Numbered from the stretch's first letter, positions 29,401-39,183 are shown. The stretch is 64,000 nt of DNA from Bordetella pertussis 18323 (GCF_000306945.1 NC_018518.1:682001-746000); one strand, 5' to 3'. Notes: generated by a model not told the origin, from the sequence alone. Numbers and translations are program-made.

Positions 29401-31627
29401 CCGCCTCAAATGGGGCGGCGACGCGGCCATGCGCGGCGACAGCCGCAGCCTGCCCAAGAAGGTCAAGCTGGTCGACCTGTTCTCCGGCCCGGTGAAGCTG
29501 GACGACAAGGGCGAGGCCGACATCGCGCTCGATCTGCCGGACTTCAACGGCACGCTGCGCCTGATGGCGGTGGCCTTTACCGCCGACCAGTTCGGCAGCG
29601 CCGACAGGGAAATGACGGTGGCCGCGCCCATCGTGGCCGAATTGAACACGCCGCGCTTCATCACGCCGGGCGACCAGACGGCCATTGCGCTGGACGTCAC
29701 CAACCTCAGCGGCGCCACCCAGAAGATCACGGTGCGCCTGCAGGCGCTGGATCCGCTGGCCATCGCCGACGGCACGCGCACCCTGACCCTCAAGGACAAG
29801 CAGCGCAGCACGCTGCGTTTCGTGGCCACCACGACCGGCTCGTACGGCCTGGGCCTGATGCGCCTGTCGGTCGACGGCGAAGGCGCCGCCGAACCGGTGC
29901 GCATCGTGCGCGAGTCGGTGCTGCAGGTGCAGCCCGCCCATGCGCCGGAGCGCCGCGTGCGCCGCGTCCGGCTGAATCCGGGCGAGGCGCTGCCGGCGCC
30001 GGGCGATTGGACGTCGGCCTATTTCCCGGACTCGGTATCGGTCAGCATGACGCTGTCCAACCGTCCGCCGATCAACGTAAGCCGTTTGGTCGATGGCCTG
30101 CTGACCTATCCCTACGGCTGCACCGAGCAGACCATCAGCGCGGCGATCCCATGGGTGCTGATCGACGAGGCGGCGGCCGAGCGGTTCGGCCTGAAGGTGT
30201 ATTCGCGCGCCGACCGCGAGAGCCGCGTCGCGTCGGCCCTGGGGCGGCTGGCCGGCATGCGTGCGGCCAACGGCTCGTATTCGCTGTGGGGCGACAGCAG
30301 CTCGCGCGACGTCTGGCTGACGGCTTACACCGTGGGCTTCATGCAGGACGTGCGCGACCACGAGTTCAATCTCGCCCCGGCCCTGCTCGAACGGCCGCGC
30401 CAGTGGCTGCTCGAGCAGCTGCAGCAGGCTTCGGGCGGCTTCGGCACCTGGTCGCCGAACCTGCGCCGCACCCTGGCGAGCGGGCGCTTCGACGAGAACG
30501 ACGCCGCCATCCTGAGGGAGGACCACCGCCGCTTCGCCGGTCTGGCCGCCGCGGCGCTGGTGCTGGCGCGCGACGGCAAGGCGCCGTTGTCGACCGTGCG
30601 CCAGCTCTACGACAACTATCAGGAGCGCGCGCGCTCGCCCCTGCCGTTGATGCAGCTGGCGGCCGCCTTCAAGCTGATGGGCGACGAGGGCCGCATGAAG
30701 ACGGCGCTGGACGAGGCGATGACGCGCTCGTACGGCATCAATCGCCGCGCCGGCTCAAACTACCTGGACGAATGGCTGGGCGACTACGGCAGCGCCGTGC
30801 GCGACTACGCGCTGTCGTATGCCCTGGTCAATCAGTACGGGCTCAAGCACGACCGTACCGAGGCGCTGCTCGACCAGGTCGGCGGGTACCTGGGCGTGCG
30901 TTCGTACCTGTCCACCCAGGAGCAGATGGCTTTGCTGCTGGCGGCGGGCGCCACCGGCGCCGAGAGCCGTACGCCCTGGCAGGCCGCGCTGCAGATCGGC
31001 ACGGGCGAGCTCAAGACGCTGCAGGGGCGCGACGACCACACCCTCGCGTTGAGCGCGGGCGACCTGGCCGGCCTGCAGTTGCGCAATACCGGCAGCCAGT
31101 CGATGTTCGCCGAGTTCGACGTCCAGGGCACCACCATGGCTGCCCCGGCGCCGCGCTCGGACGTGATCCGCCTCAAGCGCGTCTGGTACCGTCCGGATGG
31201 CACCGCCTGGAACGGCGGCACCTTGCAGACCGGCGACATGCTGGTGGTGTGGGTGCAGGCAGAAGCCAGCCGGCTGATTCCGGACGCCCTGGTGGTGGAC
31301 CGCGTGCCGGCCGGCTTCGAGATCGAGAACCTGAACCTGTCGCAAAGTCCGGACATGCAGGACTGGACGATCGGCGGACGCCGCGTGGCCGAGTCCATGG
31401 CCGACCCCAATATCAAGCACCGCGAATTCCGCGACGACCGCTACGTCGCGGCGACGATGCTGGGCCGGGGCAAGGTGGATATCTTCTACCTCGCGCGCGT
31501 GGTGACGCCGGGGCGCTACAGCGTGCCCGCGACCGAGGCCGAGGACATGTACCGGCCTGAATTGCGCGCAGTGGGCGACTCATGGAGCAGCATAGAGATC
31601 CGCGACCGCGCGCCGCGTCGTCCATGA
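26438..31627 (+). CDS. Bacterial alpha-2-macroglobulin (YfhM type)
   Basis: 1729 residues from a GTG preceded by AGGGGT (an ATG 9 bases on is possible). N-terminal membrane anchor (WLALGGAVVVAAAVGTGWW) followed by a low-complexity Ala/Pro/Gln linker; no lipobox. Macroglobulin repeats then lead to the thioester motif YPYGCTEQT (Cys about 1228), which can trap attacking proteases, and to a C-terminal complement-like domain. In many bacteria the gene is paired with pbpC; here the stop overlaps pbpC (ATGA at 31624-31627). Proposed role: periplasmic protease trap backed by peptidoglycan repair. Intact. Confidence 0.93.
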   Translation: MSGMKKEAWLALGGAVVVAAAVGTGWWMGKGGGQPAATPAAVTAPAAGQAAQPAPQAAQPATGQAVVGSADPFAALNCQPRQYNDTLSLALTFTQPVDRRTDLSRLIKVVDTGPLAQSDDENAAIERPAPAQAGAAGAKGKQVDGAWVVGDNPRVVYFPYVRPQRSYAVQWQGDVPAGDGKSTLGAVGHCVVNTQAMPPSFYFASRGVVLPAGQNGGLPVATVNLAEVDVQFLRVEPDRVPEFFGSVLGIGNDAGADDRDDADDWRYADNRSLKGSVSNWDLDRLHGLTTSVYQGRFLTDDKPNRRHVTFLPIEGVKELQEPGIYVAVMSQPGRFRYEYQVTYFYVSDIGLHTRRYAERIEAYTVSLKDGVAIPGALVEVLDGAGKVLAKANSDAQGHVRIDGDFAKSKVLRASRGKEMTVLALGEPALDLSEFDVGGHPGRSNNLFVYAGRNLYRPGETFHVSVLPRDPDGRPLAAAPVSATLKRPDGRVVRTALWHPAKDQPGYIEQAIELPVDAQTGAWMLELRIDPAARLPDAAWKFQVEEFLPERMKLQLDSAQTVLQPGQPWRVDVQGDYLYGAPAAGNRLLSSFQVKRNRYALPQQWPGFIFGDVADDTRRHYEELPESELDDTGAGQLEIDPHTDGTHSPMSVRVSASLLELGGRPVVRSLERTVWPAPQLIAVRPLFDRDVAREGAPAAFEITRVDASGKVVPVQQAQVRLYHEERQYYWRFDDQRGWHSGYTENEELTDSRVVDVGERTPLTLNVGWGRYRLEIADPQTGETLRYRFYAGWNAQDADAVGNRPDRVQLKLEGVPARPGDTVAMTITPPHDGQALVTVEGDRMLWSKWVPVQASGTQVEIPVDKAWKRHDLYVSATVFRPGSQGDRVTPARALGLAFLPIASDERRLQVSLSAPAKTRPETRATVRVKVEGAAGKAARVTLSAVDVGILNINQYATPDPLDFFFGKHRYAPELLDIYGKLIEKMDGTQGRLKWGGDAAMRGDSRSLPKKVKLVDLFSGPVKLDDKGEADIALDLPDFNGTLRLMAVAFTADQFGSADREMTVAAPIVAELNTPRFITPGDQTAIALDVTNLSGATQKITVRLQALDPLAIADGTRTLTLKDKQRSTLRFVATTTGSYGLGLMRLSVDGEGAAEPVRIVRESVLQVQPAHAPERRVRRVRLNPGEALPAPGDWTSAYFPDSVSVSMTLSNRPPINVSRLVDGLLTYPYGCTEQTISAAIPWVLIDEAAAERFGLKVYSRADRESRVASALGRLAGMRAANGSYSLWGDSSSRDVWLTAYTVGFMQDVRDHEFNLAPALLERPRQWLLEQLQQASGGFGTWSPNLRRTLASGRFDENDAAILREDHRRFAGLAAAALVLARDGKAPLSTVRQLYDNYQERARSPLPLMQLAAAFKLMGDEGRMKTALDEAMTRSYGINRRAGSNYLDEWLGDYGSAVRDYALSYALVNQYGLKHDRTEALLDQVGGYLGVRSYLSTQEQMALLLAAGATGAESRTPWQAALQIGTGELKTLQGRDDHTLALSAGDLAGLQLRNTGSQSMFAEFDVQGTTMAAPAPRSDVIRLKRVWYRPDGTAWNGGTLQTGDMLVVWVQAEASRLIPDALVVDRVPAGFEIENLNLSQSPDMQDWTIGGRRVAESMADPNIKHREFRDDRYVAATMLGRGKVDIFYLARVVTPGRYSVPATEAEDMYRPELRAVGDSWSSIEIRDRAPRRP

Positions 31628-33792
31628 CCTTCCGGCGCCTGGCCGGCTGGCGCCGGCCGGCGCTGGCCGCGGCGGTGCTGGCCGGCGGCGTCGTCATGGC
31701 CTTGCTGGCGCTGGACCGCCTGTTCCCGCTGCCGCGCTTCGGCTCCGACGGCGCCCAGGTCGTCGTGGCAGCCGACGGCACGCCGCTGCGCACCTATCCC
31801 AGCCGCGATGGGGTCTGGCGCTACCCGGTCGGGCCCGGCCAGGTATCGCCGCACTATCTCGAAACCCTGCTCACGTACGAGGACCGCTGGTTCTATTGGC
31901 ACCCCGGCGTCAATCCCTTCGCCCTGGCGCGGGCGGGCTGGCAATGGGCTGCGCACGGCCGCATCGTCTCCGGCGGCTCGACGCTGACCATGCAGGTCGC
32001 GCGCCTGCTCGATCCCGAGCTGGCCGGCCAGCCGTCCAAGACCCTGTCGGCCAAGTTGCGCCAGGCCTGGCGCGCCATCCAGCTGGAAATGCACTACAGC
32101 AAGGACGAGATCCTGGGGCTGTACCTCAGCCACGCGCCGATGGGCGGCATCGTCGAGGGCGTGGAAATGGGAGCGCGCATGTGGCTGGGCAAATCGGCCG
32201 CCGACCTGAGCCACGCCGAGGCGGCGCTGCTGACCGCCTTGCCGCAGGCGCCGTCGCGCCTGCGCCCCGACCGCCATCCGCAGGCCGCCCAGCTGGCCCG
32301 GGACAAGGTGTTGCAGCGCATGGCGCAGCGCGGCGTGTGGGACGCGGCGCTGGTGGCCGACGCGCGTATCGAGAATGTGGTCGCCCCGCCGTTGCGCGCG
32401 CGCTGGCTGGCGCCGCTGGCCGCCCAGCGGCTGCTGGGCGAAGCGGGGCCGGCCGCCGGCGTGGTCCGATCCACCCTGGATCCCGATATCCAGTCCACGG
32501 TGGAAGCCATGCTGCTGGACCGCGTCGACGCCTTGCCGCCCAAGGTGTCCATGGCCGTGCTGGTCATGGACAACGACAGCCTGGAGGTCAAGGCGTACGC
32601 CGGCTCCGCGGATTTCACCGACGACAGCCGCTACGCGCACGTGGACATGGTGCGCGGCGTGCGCTCGCCGGGCTCGACGCTCAAGCCGTTCCTGTATGCG
32701 CTGGCGCTGGACGAGGGACTGATCCATTCGGAAAGCCTGCTGCTGGACGCGCCGCTGTCGTTCGGCGGCTACGCGCCGGGCAATTTCCAGGCGGCGTTCG
32801 CCGGGCCGGTCAGCGTGGCCCAGGCGCTGCAGCGGTCGCTGAACGTGCCGGCGGTGGACCTGCTGGACCGGGTCGGTCCGGCCAGATTCGCATCGGTTAT
32901 GCTGGCGGGGGGCGTGCATTTGCGCATGCCGGCCGGCGCGGTGCCGAACCTCAGCTTGATTTTGGGCGGGGGCGGCACCACATTGGAAGAACTGGTCGGT
33001 GCTTACCGCGCGCTGGCTCGCGGCGGCCTGTCGGGCCGGCCCCGGCTGCGCGCCAGCCAGCCGCGCATCGAGGCTCGCCTGATGAGCCCCGGGGCGGCCT
33101 GGATCGTGCGCGATATCCTCGAGTTGGGCGGCCATCCGGATCGTCCCCTGTTTCAGGGCGCCGCCGCGGGCCGCCAGCTGGCCTGGAAAACCGGGACCAG
33201 TTTCGGCTTTCGCGATGCCTGGGCGGTGGGCGTGACCGACCGCTATACCATCGGCGCGTGGGTGGGCCGGCCCGACGGCACGCCCAACCCGGGATTTTTC
33301 GGGGCCAACGTGGCGGCGCCGCTGCTGCAGGACATCGTGGCCGCGTTGCCGGCGGGCGCGCCCGTGCCGCGCACCCGTCCGCCGCAGGTGCAGGCCGTGG
33401 TGACGTGCTGGCCGCTGGGCTGGCGGCTGGGCAGCGCGCCAGCGGGCATTTGTCCGGAGCGCCGCATGGCCTGGGCGCTGGACGATACGGTGCCGCCGTC
33501 GTTCGTCGGCTATGCCGATACGGCGACAGGGCCTTTGCGCATCGAGGGCGTGGCCGATGGCACCATTCTGCGTCCGGTGCCCGGAAAGCGGGCAGTCACG
33601 CTGGAAGTCGGCGCGCAGGGCGCCAGTGGTGAGGTATGGTGGATGCTGGACGGTAAGGTGTACCGTAGTGGCGCGGCTGGACAGGCGCAGACACTGACGT
33701 TGTCGCGCAATGGGCGGTACGCGTTGACAGTGATGGACGGCCAGGGCAGGTATGCTGGTCTGGAATTTGAAATCTCTGGCGTTACGCCATGA
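31624..33792 (+). CDS. pbpC: Penicillin-binding protein 1C
   Basis: 722 residues from the ATG overlapping the macroglobulin stop (an in-frame ATG at 31582 would add 14). One N-terminal membrane span, then a glycosyltransferase 51 domain (TYEDRWFYWHPGVNP with the catalytic Glu; GGSTLTMQVARLL; KDEILGLYLS). The transpeptidase domain has SxxK in PGSTLKPFLYAL (Ser about 351) and WKTGTSFGFRDAW. A BiPBP_C domain ends the protein. Bifunctional cell-wall enzyme. Co-transcribed with the macroglobulin gene. Confidence 0.93.
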   Translation: MTFRRLAGWRRPALAAAVLAGGVVMALLALDRLFPLPRFGSDGAQVVVAADGTPLRTYPSRDGVWRYPVGPGQVSPHYLETLLTYEDRWFYWHPGVNPFALARAGWQWAAHGRIVSGGSTLTMQVARLLDPELAGQPSKTLSAKLRQAWRAIQLEMHYSKDEILGLYLSHAPMGGIVEGVEMGARMWLGKSAADLSHAEAALLTALPQAPSRLRPDRHPQAAQLARDKVLQRMAQRGVWDAALVADARIENVVAPPLRARWLAPLAAQRLLGEAGPAAGVVRSTLDPDIQSTVEAMLLDRVDALPPKVSMAVLVMDNDSLEVKAYAGSADFTDDSRYAHVDMVRGVRSPGSTLKPFLYALALDEGLIHSESLLLDAPLSFGGYAPGNFQAAFAGPVSVAQALQRSLNVPAVDLLDRVGPARFASVMLAGGVHLRMPAGAVPNLSLILGGGGTTLEELVGAYRALARGGLSGRPRLRASQPRIEARLMSPGAAWIVRDILELGGHPDRPLFQGAAAGRQLAWKTGTSFGFRDAWAVGVTDRYTIGAWVGRPDGTPNPGFFGANVAAPLLQDIVAALPAGAPVPRTRPPQVQAVVTCWPLGWRLGSAPAGICPERRMAWALDDTVPPSFVGYADTATGPLRIEGVADGTILRPVPGKRAVTLEVGAQGASGEVWWMLDGKVYRSGAAGQAQTLTLSRNGRYALTVMDGQGRYAGLEFEISGVTP

Positions 33793-33847
33793 TCGGCATA
33801 GAATATGAATCGTGTATTTGACCGCTTCGATGCGTTACGGAGGAAGC

Positions 33848-36163
33848 GTGATTTCCCAAGAGCTTGAAGTCAGCCTGCATATGGCTTTTGTCGAGGCCCG
33901 CTCGGCCCGGCATGAATTCATTACCGTAGAGCACCTGTTGCTGTCGTTGCTGGACAACGCTTCGGCAGTCGAAGTGCTGCGTGCCTGCGCCGCCAATCTG
34001 GATGACTTGCGCCGTAATCTGCGTCAGTTCGTGACCGAGAACACCCCGGTCATTCCCAGCGGGGCCGCCGAAGTCGACACCCAGCCCACGCTGGGTTTCC
34101 AGCGTGTCATACAGCGCGCCATCATGCACGTGTCGGCCGGCGGCACCGGCAAGAAGCCGGTTACCGGCGCCAACGTGCTGGTCGCCATATTCGGCGAGAA
34201 GGACTCGCACGCCGTGTACTACCTGCAACAGCAGGGCGTCACGCGGCTGGATGTCGTCAATTTCCTGTCACATGGCATCACCAAGCAGCCGCAGGAGGAA
34301 TCCTCGGCGCTGCCCAAGGAACAGCAGGCAAGCGGCGAGGAGCCGGGCGCAGAGTCGCGCCAGTCGCCGCTGGACCAGTACGCCAACGACCTGAACGCCG
34401 CGGCGCTGGCCGGCCGCATCGATCCCCTGATCGGCCGCGAGCACGAGGTCGAACGGGTCATCCAGGTATTGTGTCGCCGGCGCAAGAACAATCCGCTGCT
34501 GGTCGGCGAGGCCGGCGTGGGCAAGACCGCCATCGCCGAGGGCCTGGCCTGGCGCATCACGCGCGGCGAGGTGCCCGAGGTGCTGCAGACCGCGCAGGTC
34601 TTTGCGCTGGACATGGGCGCCTTGCTGGCCGGGACCAAGTACCGGGGCGATTTCGAGCAGCGCCTCAAAGGCGTGCTCAAGCAGATCCGCGGCAATCCCG
34701 ACGCGATCCTGTTCATCGATGAAATCCACACCCTGATCGGGGCCGGTTCGGCTTCGGGCGGCACGCTGGATGCATCCAACCTGCTCAAGCCGGCATTGTC
34801 GTCGGGGCAGCTCAAGTGCATCGGCGCCACCACCTATACCGAATTCCGCGGGGTGTTCGAGAAGGACCACGCGCTGTCGCGCCGGTTCCAGAAAATCGAC
34901 GTGCCCGAGCCCAGCGTCGAGCAGACCGTGCAGATCCTGCGCGGCCTGAAGAGCCGGTTCGAAGAGCACCACAACGTGCGCTACTCGGCCGCCGCGCTGA
35001 GCGCCGCTGCCGAGCTGTCGGCCCGCTACATCAACGACCGCCACCTGCCCGACAAGGCCATCGACGTCATCGACGAGGCCGGCGCGGCGCAGCGCCTGCT
35101 GCCGCGCTCGCGGCAGAAGAAGGTCATCGGCAAGGGCGAGATCGAGCACATCGTTTCCAAGATCGCGCGCATCCCGCCGCAGTCGGTGTCCAACGACGAC
35201 CGCAGCAAGCTGGCCACGCTGGACCGCGATCTCAAGACCGTGGTGTTCGGCCAGGACGAGGCCATCGGTGCGCTGACCGCCGCCATCAAGATGGCGCGCT
35301 CGGGGTTGGGCAAGCCCGACAAGCCCATCGGCGCCTTCCTGTTCTCCGGCCCCACCGGGGTGGGCAAGACCGAAGTGGCGCGCCAGCTCGCGTTCACCAT
35401 GGGCATCGAGCTGCTGCGCTTCGATATGTCCGAGTACATGGAACGCCATGCCGTCTCGCGCCTGATCGGCGCGCCGCCGGGATACGTGGGGTTCGACCAG
35501 GGCGGCCTGCTGACCGAGGCCATCACCAAGCAGCCGCACTGCGTGCTGCTGCTCGACGAGATCGAAAAGGCGCATCCGGATATCTTCAATATCCTGCTGC
35601 AGGTCATGGACCACGGCACGCTGACCGACAACAACGGGCGCAAGGCCGACTTCCGCAACGTCATTCTCATCATGACGACCAACGCGGGGGCCGAAACCCT
35701 GAACCGTCCCGCCATCGGTTTTGCCAATGAACGCGTCGCGGGCGACGAAATGGCGGAGATCCGCCGGATGTTCACGCCCGAGTTCCGCAACCGGCTCGAC
35801 GCCATCATTCCGTTCTCGGCGCTGTCGCGGGAGATCATCCTGCGGGTCGTCGACAAGTTCCTCATGCAGCTCGAGGACCAGCTGCACGAGCGTCGCGTGG
35901 CCGCGGTATTCACCGAGAAGCTGCGCGACCACCTGGCCAAGGAAGGCTTCGATCCGCTCATGGGCGCGCGTCCCATGCAGCGCCTGATCCAGGACACGAT
36001 ACGCCGCGCGCTGGCCGACGAGCTGCTGTTCGGCAAGCTGGTCGACGGCGGCAACGTCACGGTGGACCTGGACGACGCGGGCAAGGTGGTTCTCGGTTTC
36101 GAGGCTCCCGGCAAGCCGTCGTCCAACGCCGCCGACAAACAGGAAGTGGAACTGATCGACTGA
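33848..36163 (+). CDS. clpA: ATP-dependent Clp protease ATP-binding subunit ClpA
   Basis: 771 residues. Start taken as GTG at 33848, giving MISQELEVSLHMAFVEARSARHEFITVEHLLL as in relatives, with GGAGGAA just upstream. N-domain for ClpS and substrates (about 1-145), first AAA domain with Walker A GEAGVGKTA and Walker B ILFIDEIHTLIGAG, second with GPTGVGKTE and LLLDEIEKAHPD, and the IGAPPGYVGFDQGG pore loop. A ClpP-binding IGL-type loop is not read with certainty. Unfolds proteins for ClpP. Separated from clpS by the macroglobulin-pbpC pair. Confidence 0.95.
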   Translation: MISQELEVSLHMAFVEARSARHEFITVEHLLLSLLDNASAVEVLRACAANLDDLRRNLRQFVTENTPVIPSGAAEVDTQPTLGFQRVIQRAIMHVSAGGTGKKPVTGANVLVAIFGEKDSHAVYYLQQQGVTRLDVVNFLSHGITKQPQEESSALPKEQQASGEEPGAESRQSPLDQYANDLNAAALAGRIDPLIGREHEVERVIQVLCRRRKNNPLLVGEAGVGKTAIAEGLAWRITRGEVPEVLQTAQVFALDMGALLAGTKYRGDFEQRLKGVLKQIRGNPDAILFIDEIHTLIGAGSASGGTLDASNLLKPALSSGQLKCIGATTYTEFRGVFEKDHALSRRFQKIDVPEPSVEQTVQILRGLKSRFEEHHNVRYSAAALSAAAELSARYINDRHLPDKAIDVIDEAGAAQRLLPRSRQKKVIGKGEIEHIVSKIARIPPQSVSNDDRSKLATLDRDLKTVVFGQDEAIGALTAAIKMARSGLGKPDKPIGAFLFSGPTGVGKTEVARQLAFTMGIELLRFDMSEYMERHAVSRLIGAPPGYVGFDQGGLLTEAITKQPHCVLLLDEIEKAHPDIFNILLQVMDHGTLTDNNGRKADFRNVILIMTTNAGAETLNRPAIGFANERVAGDEMAEIRRMFTPEFRNRLDAIIPFSALSREIILRVVDKFLMQLEDQLHERRVAAVFTEKLRDHLAKEGFDPLMGARPMQRLIQDTIRRALADELLFGKLVDGGNVTVDLDDAGKVVLGFEAPGKPSSNAADKQEVELID

Positions 36164-36167
36164 CCGT

Positions 36168-37487
36168 GTGGATCCACGCTCTCTGATCGCCTGCGAGAAC
36201 TGCGCCAGTATTTGCCGGCAACCTGATCTCGAACCTGGCGAAACCGCGGCCTGCGCCCGCTGTGGCACCACGCTCTGGCGCTACAGCGGGTTGACGCTGT
36301 CCAACTGGCTGGCATTGGCCCTGGCGGCGCTGATCGTCTTCGTGCTGGCCAACGCCTATCCCGTGGCCAGCCTGGAAGTGCAGGGCATGGTGCAGCGGGC
36401 CTCGCTGCTCGACGCCATCCGCGTGACCTGGCAGCAGCAGCACTGGGTGGTGGCCATCATGACCGGGCTGGCCGGCTTCGGCATGCCGCTGGTCCAGCTC
36501 ATGGTGCTGCTGTGGGTGCTGGGGCCCCTGGCGGCCGGGCGCCTGCCGGTCGGGTTTCGCGGCGCGATGCGTTTCCTGGGACTGTTGCGGCCCTGGAGCA
36601 TGGTGCAGGTGTTCCTGTTGGGCGTGGTGGTTTCGGTGGTCAAGCTGGCGGGCATGGCGGCGGTCAAGCCCGCCGTCGGCCTGGCGGGGTTTGCCGCCCT
36701 GACGGTGTTGCTCACCATACTGGGGCGCCTGTCCCCGCATGTGCTGTGGCGCTACGCCGAGCGCGCCGGCCTGGTCGACGTGCACGTGCCGCGCTCGGGC
36801 CCCGGTATGGTGCTCACCGGCTGCCACGTGTGCGGCCAGGTCCAGGCCCTGCCGGCCGGGCATGACGACGAGGCGCTGCACCACTGCCGGCGTTGCGCCG
36901 CCCAGCTGCATCTGCGCAAGCCCGACCATCTGGCGCGCACCTGGGCCCTGTTGCTGGCCGCCGTCGTGTTCTATATTCCCGCAAACATCCTGCCCGTCAT
37001 GAGCGTGTCGTCGGTCGTGGGCGACAGCGCCCATACCATCCTGGGCGGGGTGGTCGAACTCTGGGAGATGGGGTCGTGGGATATCGCACTGATCGTGTTC
37101 GTCGCCAGTATCATGGTGCCTCTGACCAAGCTGCTGGCGTTGTCCCTGCTGGCGCTGACGCTGCAACGCGGCAGCACGGCCAACCTGCGCCAGCGCACGC
37201 GGCTCTATCAAATGGTCGAGTTCATCGGACAATGGTCGATGCTTGATGTCTTCGTGGTCATCGTGCTGGCGGCGCTGGCCAATTTCCAGGGGCTGATGGA
37301 AATCAGCGCGGGCAGCGGCGCGGCGTCGTTCGGCATGGTGGTCATCCTGACCATGATGGCCGCCATGAGTTTCGATCCGCGGCGCAGCTGGGACCTGGAA
37401 TCCGCGCCCGCGCCGCACGTGCACGATGCCTTGCACGCCCATTCTTCCGCGCATGGCGCAGCCGCCAGCGACCAACCGTCTACCTAG
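36168..37487 (+). CDS. pqiA: PqiA-like membrane protein
   Basis: 439 residues from a GTG 2 bp after the clpA stop. Two PqiA domains, each opened by paired CxxC motifs (CENCASIC/CARCGTTL near the start; CHVCGQVQ/CRRCAAQL near residue 225) and followed by four membrane spans. PqiA is the inner-membrane partner of the PqiB MCE tunnel proposed to move lipids between membranes. Forms pqiABC with the next two genes and may be read from the clpA promoter. Confidence 0.92.
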   Translation: MDPRSLIACENCASICRQPDLEPGETAACARCGTTLWRYSGLTLSNWLALALAALIVFVLANAYPVASLEVQGMVQRASLLDAIRVTWQQQHWVVAIMTGLAGFGMPLVQLMVLLWVLGPLAAGRLPVGFRGAMRFLGLLRPWSMVQVFLLGVVVSVVKLAGMAAVKPAVGLAGFAALTVLLTILGRLSPHVLWRYAERAGLVDVHVPRSGPGMVLTGCHVCGQVQALPAGHDDEALHHCRRCAAQLHLRKPDHLARTWALLLAAVVFYIPANILPVMSVSSVVGDSAHTILGGVVELWEMGSWDIALIVFVASIMVPLTKLLALSLLALTLQRGSTANLRQRTRLYQMVEFIGQWSMLDVFVVIVLAALANFQGLMEISAGSGAASFGMVVILTMMAAMSFDPRRSWDLESAPAPHVHDALHAHSSAHGAAASDQPST

Positions 37488-37505
37488 AAGCAAAGGAACC
37501 CGGAC

Positions 37506-39179
37506 ATGGCCGAGTCGACGCCTCCACCGCAGGAACCGGGTACGCCGATAGCGGCTCCCCAGATCGCCCGCAAGCAGAAATCGCGCATTTCCTGGATCTG
37601 GCTGGTGCCGATCGTGGCGGCATTGGCCGGCCTGTCGCTGGTGGTGCGCACCATCATGCAGGCCGGGCCCGAGATCACCATCCTGTTCGACACCGCCGAG
37701 GGCCTGGAAGTGGGCAAGACGCAGGTGCGCTACAAGGATGTCAACATCGGCGTGGTGCAGGGCATCCACTTCAACGAGGACCGCAGCAAGGTCGTGGTCG
37801 AGGCGGAGCTGGCCAAGGAGGTCTCCAACCTGGCGCGCGACGGCACCCAGTTCTGGGTGGTGCGCCCGCGCCTGGGCATCAGCGGCGTATCCGGCCTGGG
37901 CACGCTGTTGTCGGGCGCCTATATCGGCGTCGATGCGCCGCCGGACAAGGAGGGCGGCACCGACCGCGCTTCCAAGTTCGAATTCGTCGGCCTGGAATTG
38001 CCGCCCGCCGTCACGCACGACCGGGCCGGCAAGCGCTTCATGCTGAGCGCCACCGACCTGGGCTCGCTGGACATCGGTTCACCCGTGTATTTCCGCCGCA
38101 TTCCCGTCGGCCGGGTCATCGGCTACAAGCTGGACGACAGCGGGCGGGTGGTCAATGTCGAGGTCTTCGTCGATGCACCCAACGATCGTTTCGTCACCGA
38201 CTCCACGCGGTTCTGGAATGCCAGCGGGGTGGACGTGGCCGTCAATGCCAGCGGCCTGAAGGTGCGCACCCAATCGCTGGTGTCGCTGGCGGTGGGCGGC
38301 GTGGCGTTCGAATCGGTGTCGGCGCGCCAGGGCGAACCGGTCAAGGCCGACACGCGCTTCGAGCTGTATGAGAGCGAGACGGCCGCCAAGGCCAACCCCG
38401 ATGACCAGCCATTCCCGATCCGCATGCGCTTCGACCAGTCGATCCGCGGTCTGACGGTCGGCTCGCCCATCGACTTCCAGGGCATTACGCTGGGCGAAGT
38501 CACGCGCATCGCCATCGATTTCGACAACGCCAAGAAGCGCTTCTTCGCGGTGGTCGACGCCACCGTGTACCCCGAGCGCATCGGCCGGGTGTTCGACGAG
38601 ATCCGCGCGCGCACCGAGGCCAGCAGCGGTTCGCACGCCGCCGGCCAGCTGCTGTCGATCATGATCAAGTATGGCTTGCGGGCGCAATTGCGCACGGCCA
38701 ACCTGCTCACCGGCCAGCTCTACATCGTGCTCGACACCTTCCCGGAGGCGCCGCCGGTGGCGTTCGTGCCCGGCGACGATCCGGTCATCATTCCGACGAT
38801 CCCGGGGCAGCTGGACCAGCTGCAGGCCCAGATCAGCAGCATCGTGACCAAGATCGAGAAGATCCCGTTCGACCAGATCGGCACCGACCTGCGCGCCACG
38901 CTGGCGTCGACCGCCAAGCTGATGAACCGGCTCGACAAGGATCTGGCGCCCGAGGCCCGCGCGGTGCTGCGCCAGGCTCGCCAGTCGCTGGTCGACATCA
39001 ACAACATGCTGGCCCCCGATTCGGGCCTGCCGGCCAACACCGAGCGCGCCATGCAGGAAATGTCGCGCGCCGCGCGCTCGCTGCGCAACCTGGCCGATTA
39101 TCTGCAGACCAACCCGGAGGCGTTGTTGAAAGGGCGGGGCGCCGACCCGATCCCCGGCGCCGGCCCCGTCAGGAACTGA
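37506..39179 (+). CDS. pqiB: PqiB, MCE-domain intermembrane transport protein
   Basis: 557 residues. One N-terminal membrane span (ISWIWLVPIVAALAGLSLVVR), then three MCE domains in tandem starting near residues 50 (GPEITILFDTAEGLEVGKTQVRYKDV), 165 and 295, and a helical C-terminal region. The MCE rings stack as a tube across the periplasm. AAAGGA lies 9 bases before the start. Confidence 0.93.
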   Translation: MAESTPPPQEPGTPIAAPQIARKQKSRISWIWLVPIVAALAGLSLVVRTIMQAGPEITILFDTAEGLEVGKTQVRYKDVNIGVVQGIHFNEDRSKVVVEAELAKEVSNLARDGTQFWVVRPRLGISGVSGLGTLLSGAYIGVDAPPDKEGGTDRASKFEFVGLELPPAVTHDRAGKRFMLSATDLGSLDIGSPVYFRRIPVGRVIGYKLDDSGRVVNVEVFVDAPNDRFVTDSTRFWNASGVDVAVNASGLKVRTQSLVSLAVGGVAFESVSARQGEPVKADTRFELYESETAAKANPDDQPFPIRMRFDQSIRGLTVGSPIDFQGITLGEVTRIAIDFDNAKKRFFAVVDATVYPERIGRVFDEIRARTEASSGSHAAGQLLSIMIKYGLRAQLRTANLLTGQLYIVLDTFPEAPPVAFVPGDDPVIIPTIPGQLDQLQAQISSIVTKIEKIPFDQIGTDLRATLASTAKLMNRLDKDLAPEARAVLRQARQSLVDINNMLAPDSGLPANTERAMQEMSRAARSLRNLADYLQTNPEALLKGRGADPIPGAGPVRN

Positions 39180-39183
39180 GCCC

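Noticed and set aside
26135..30526. 1463-codon open frame on the minus strand opposite the macroglobulin gene
   Set aside because: Shadow frame of a GC-rich gene: low-complexity Ala/Arg/His/Gln, no family motif, and the plus strand carries a convincing protein.
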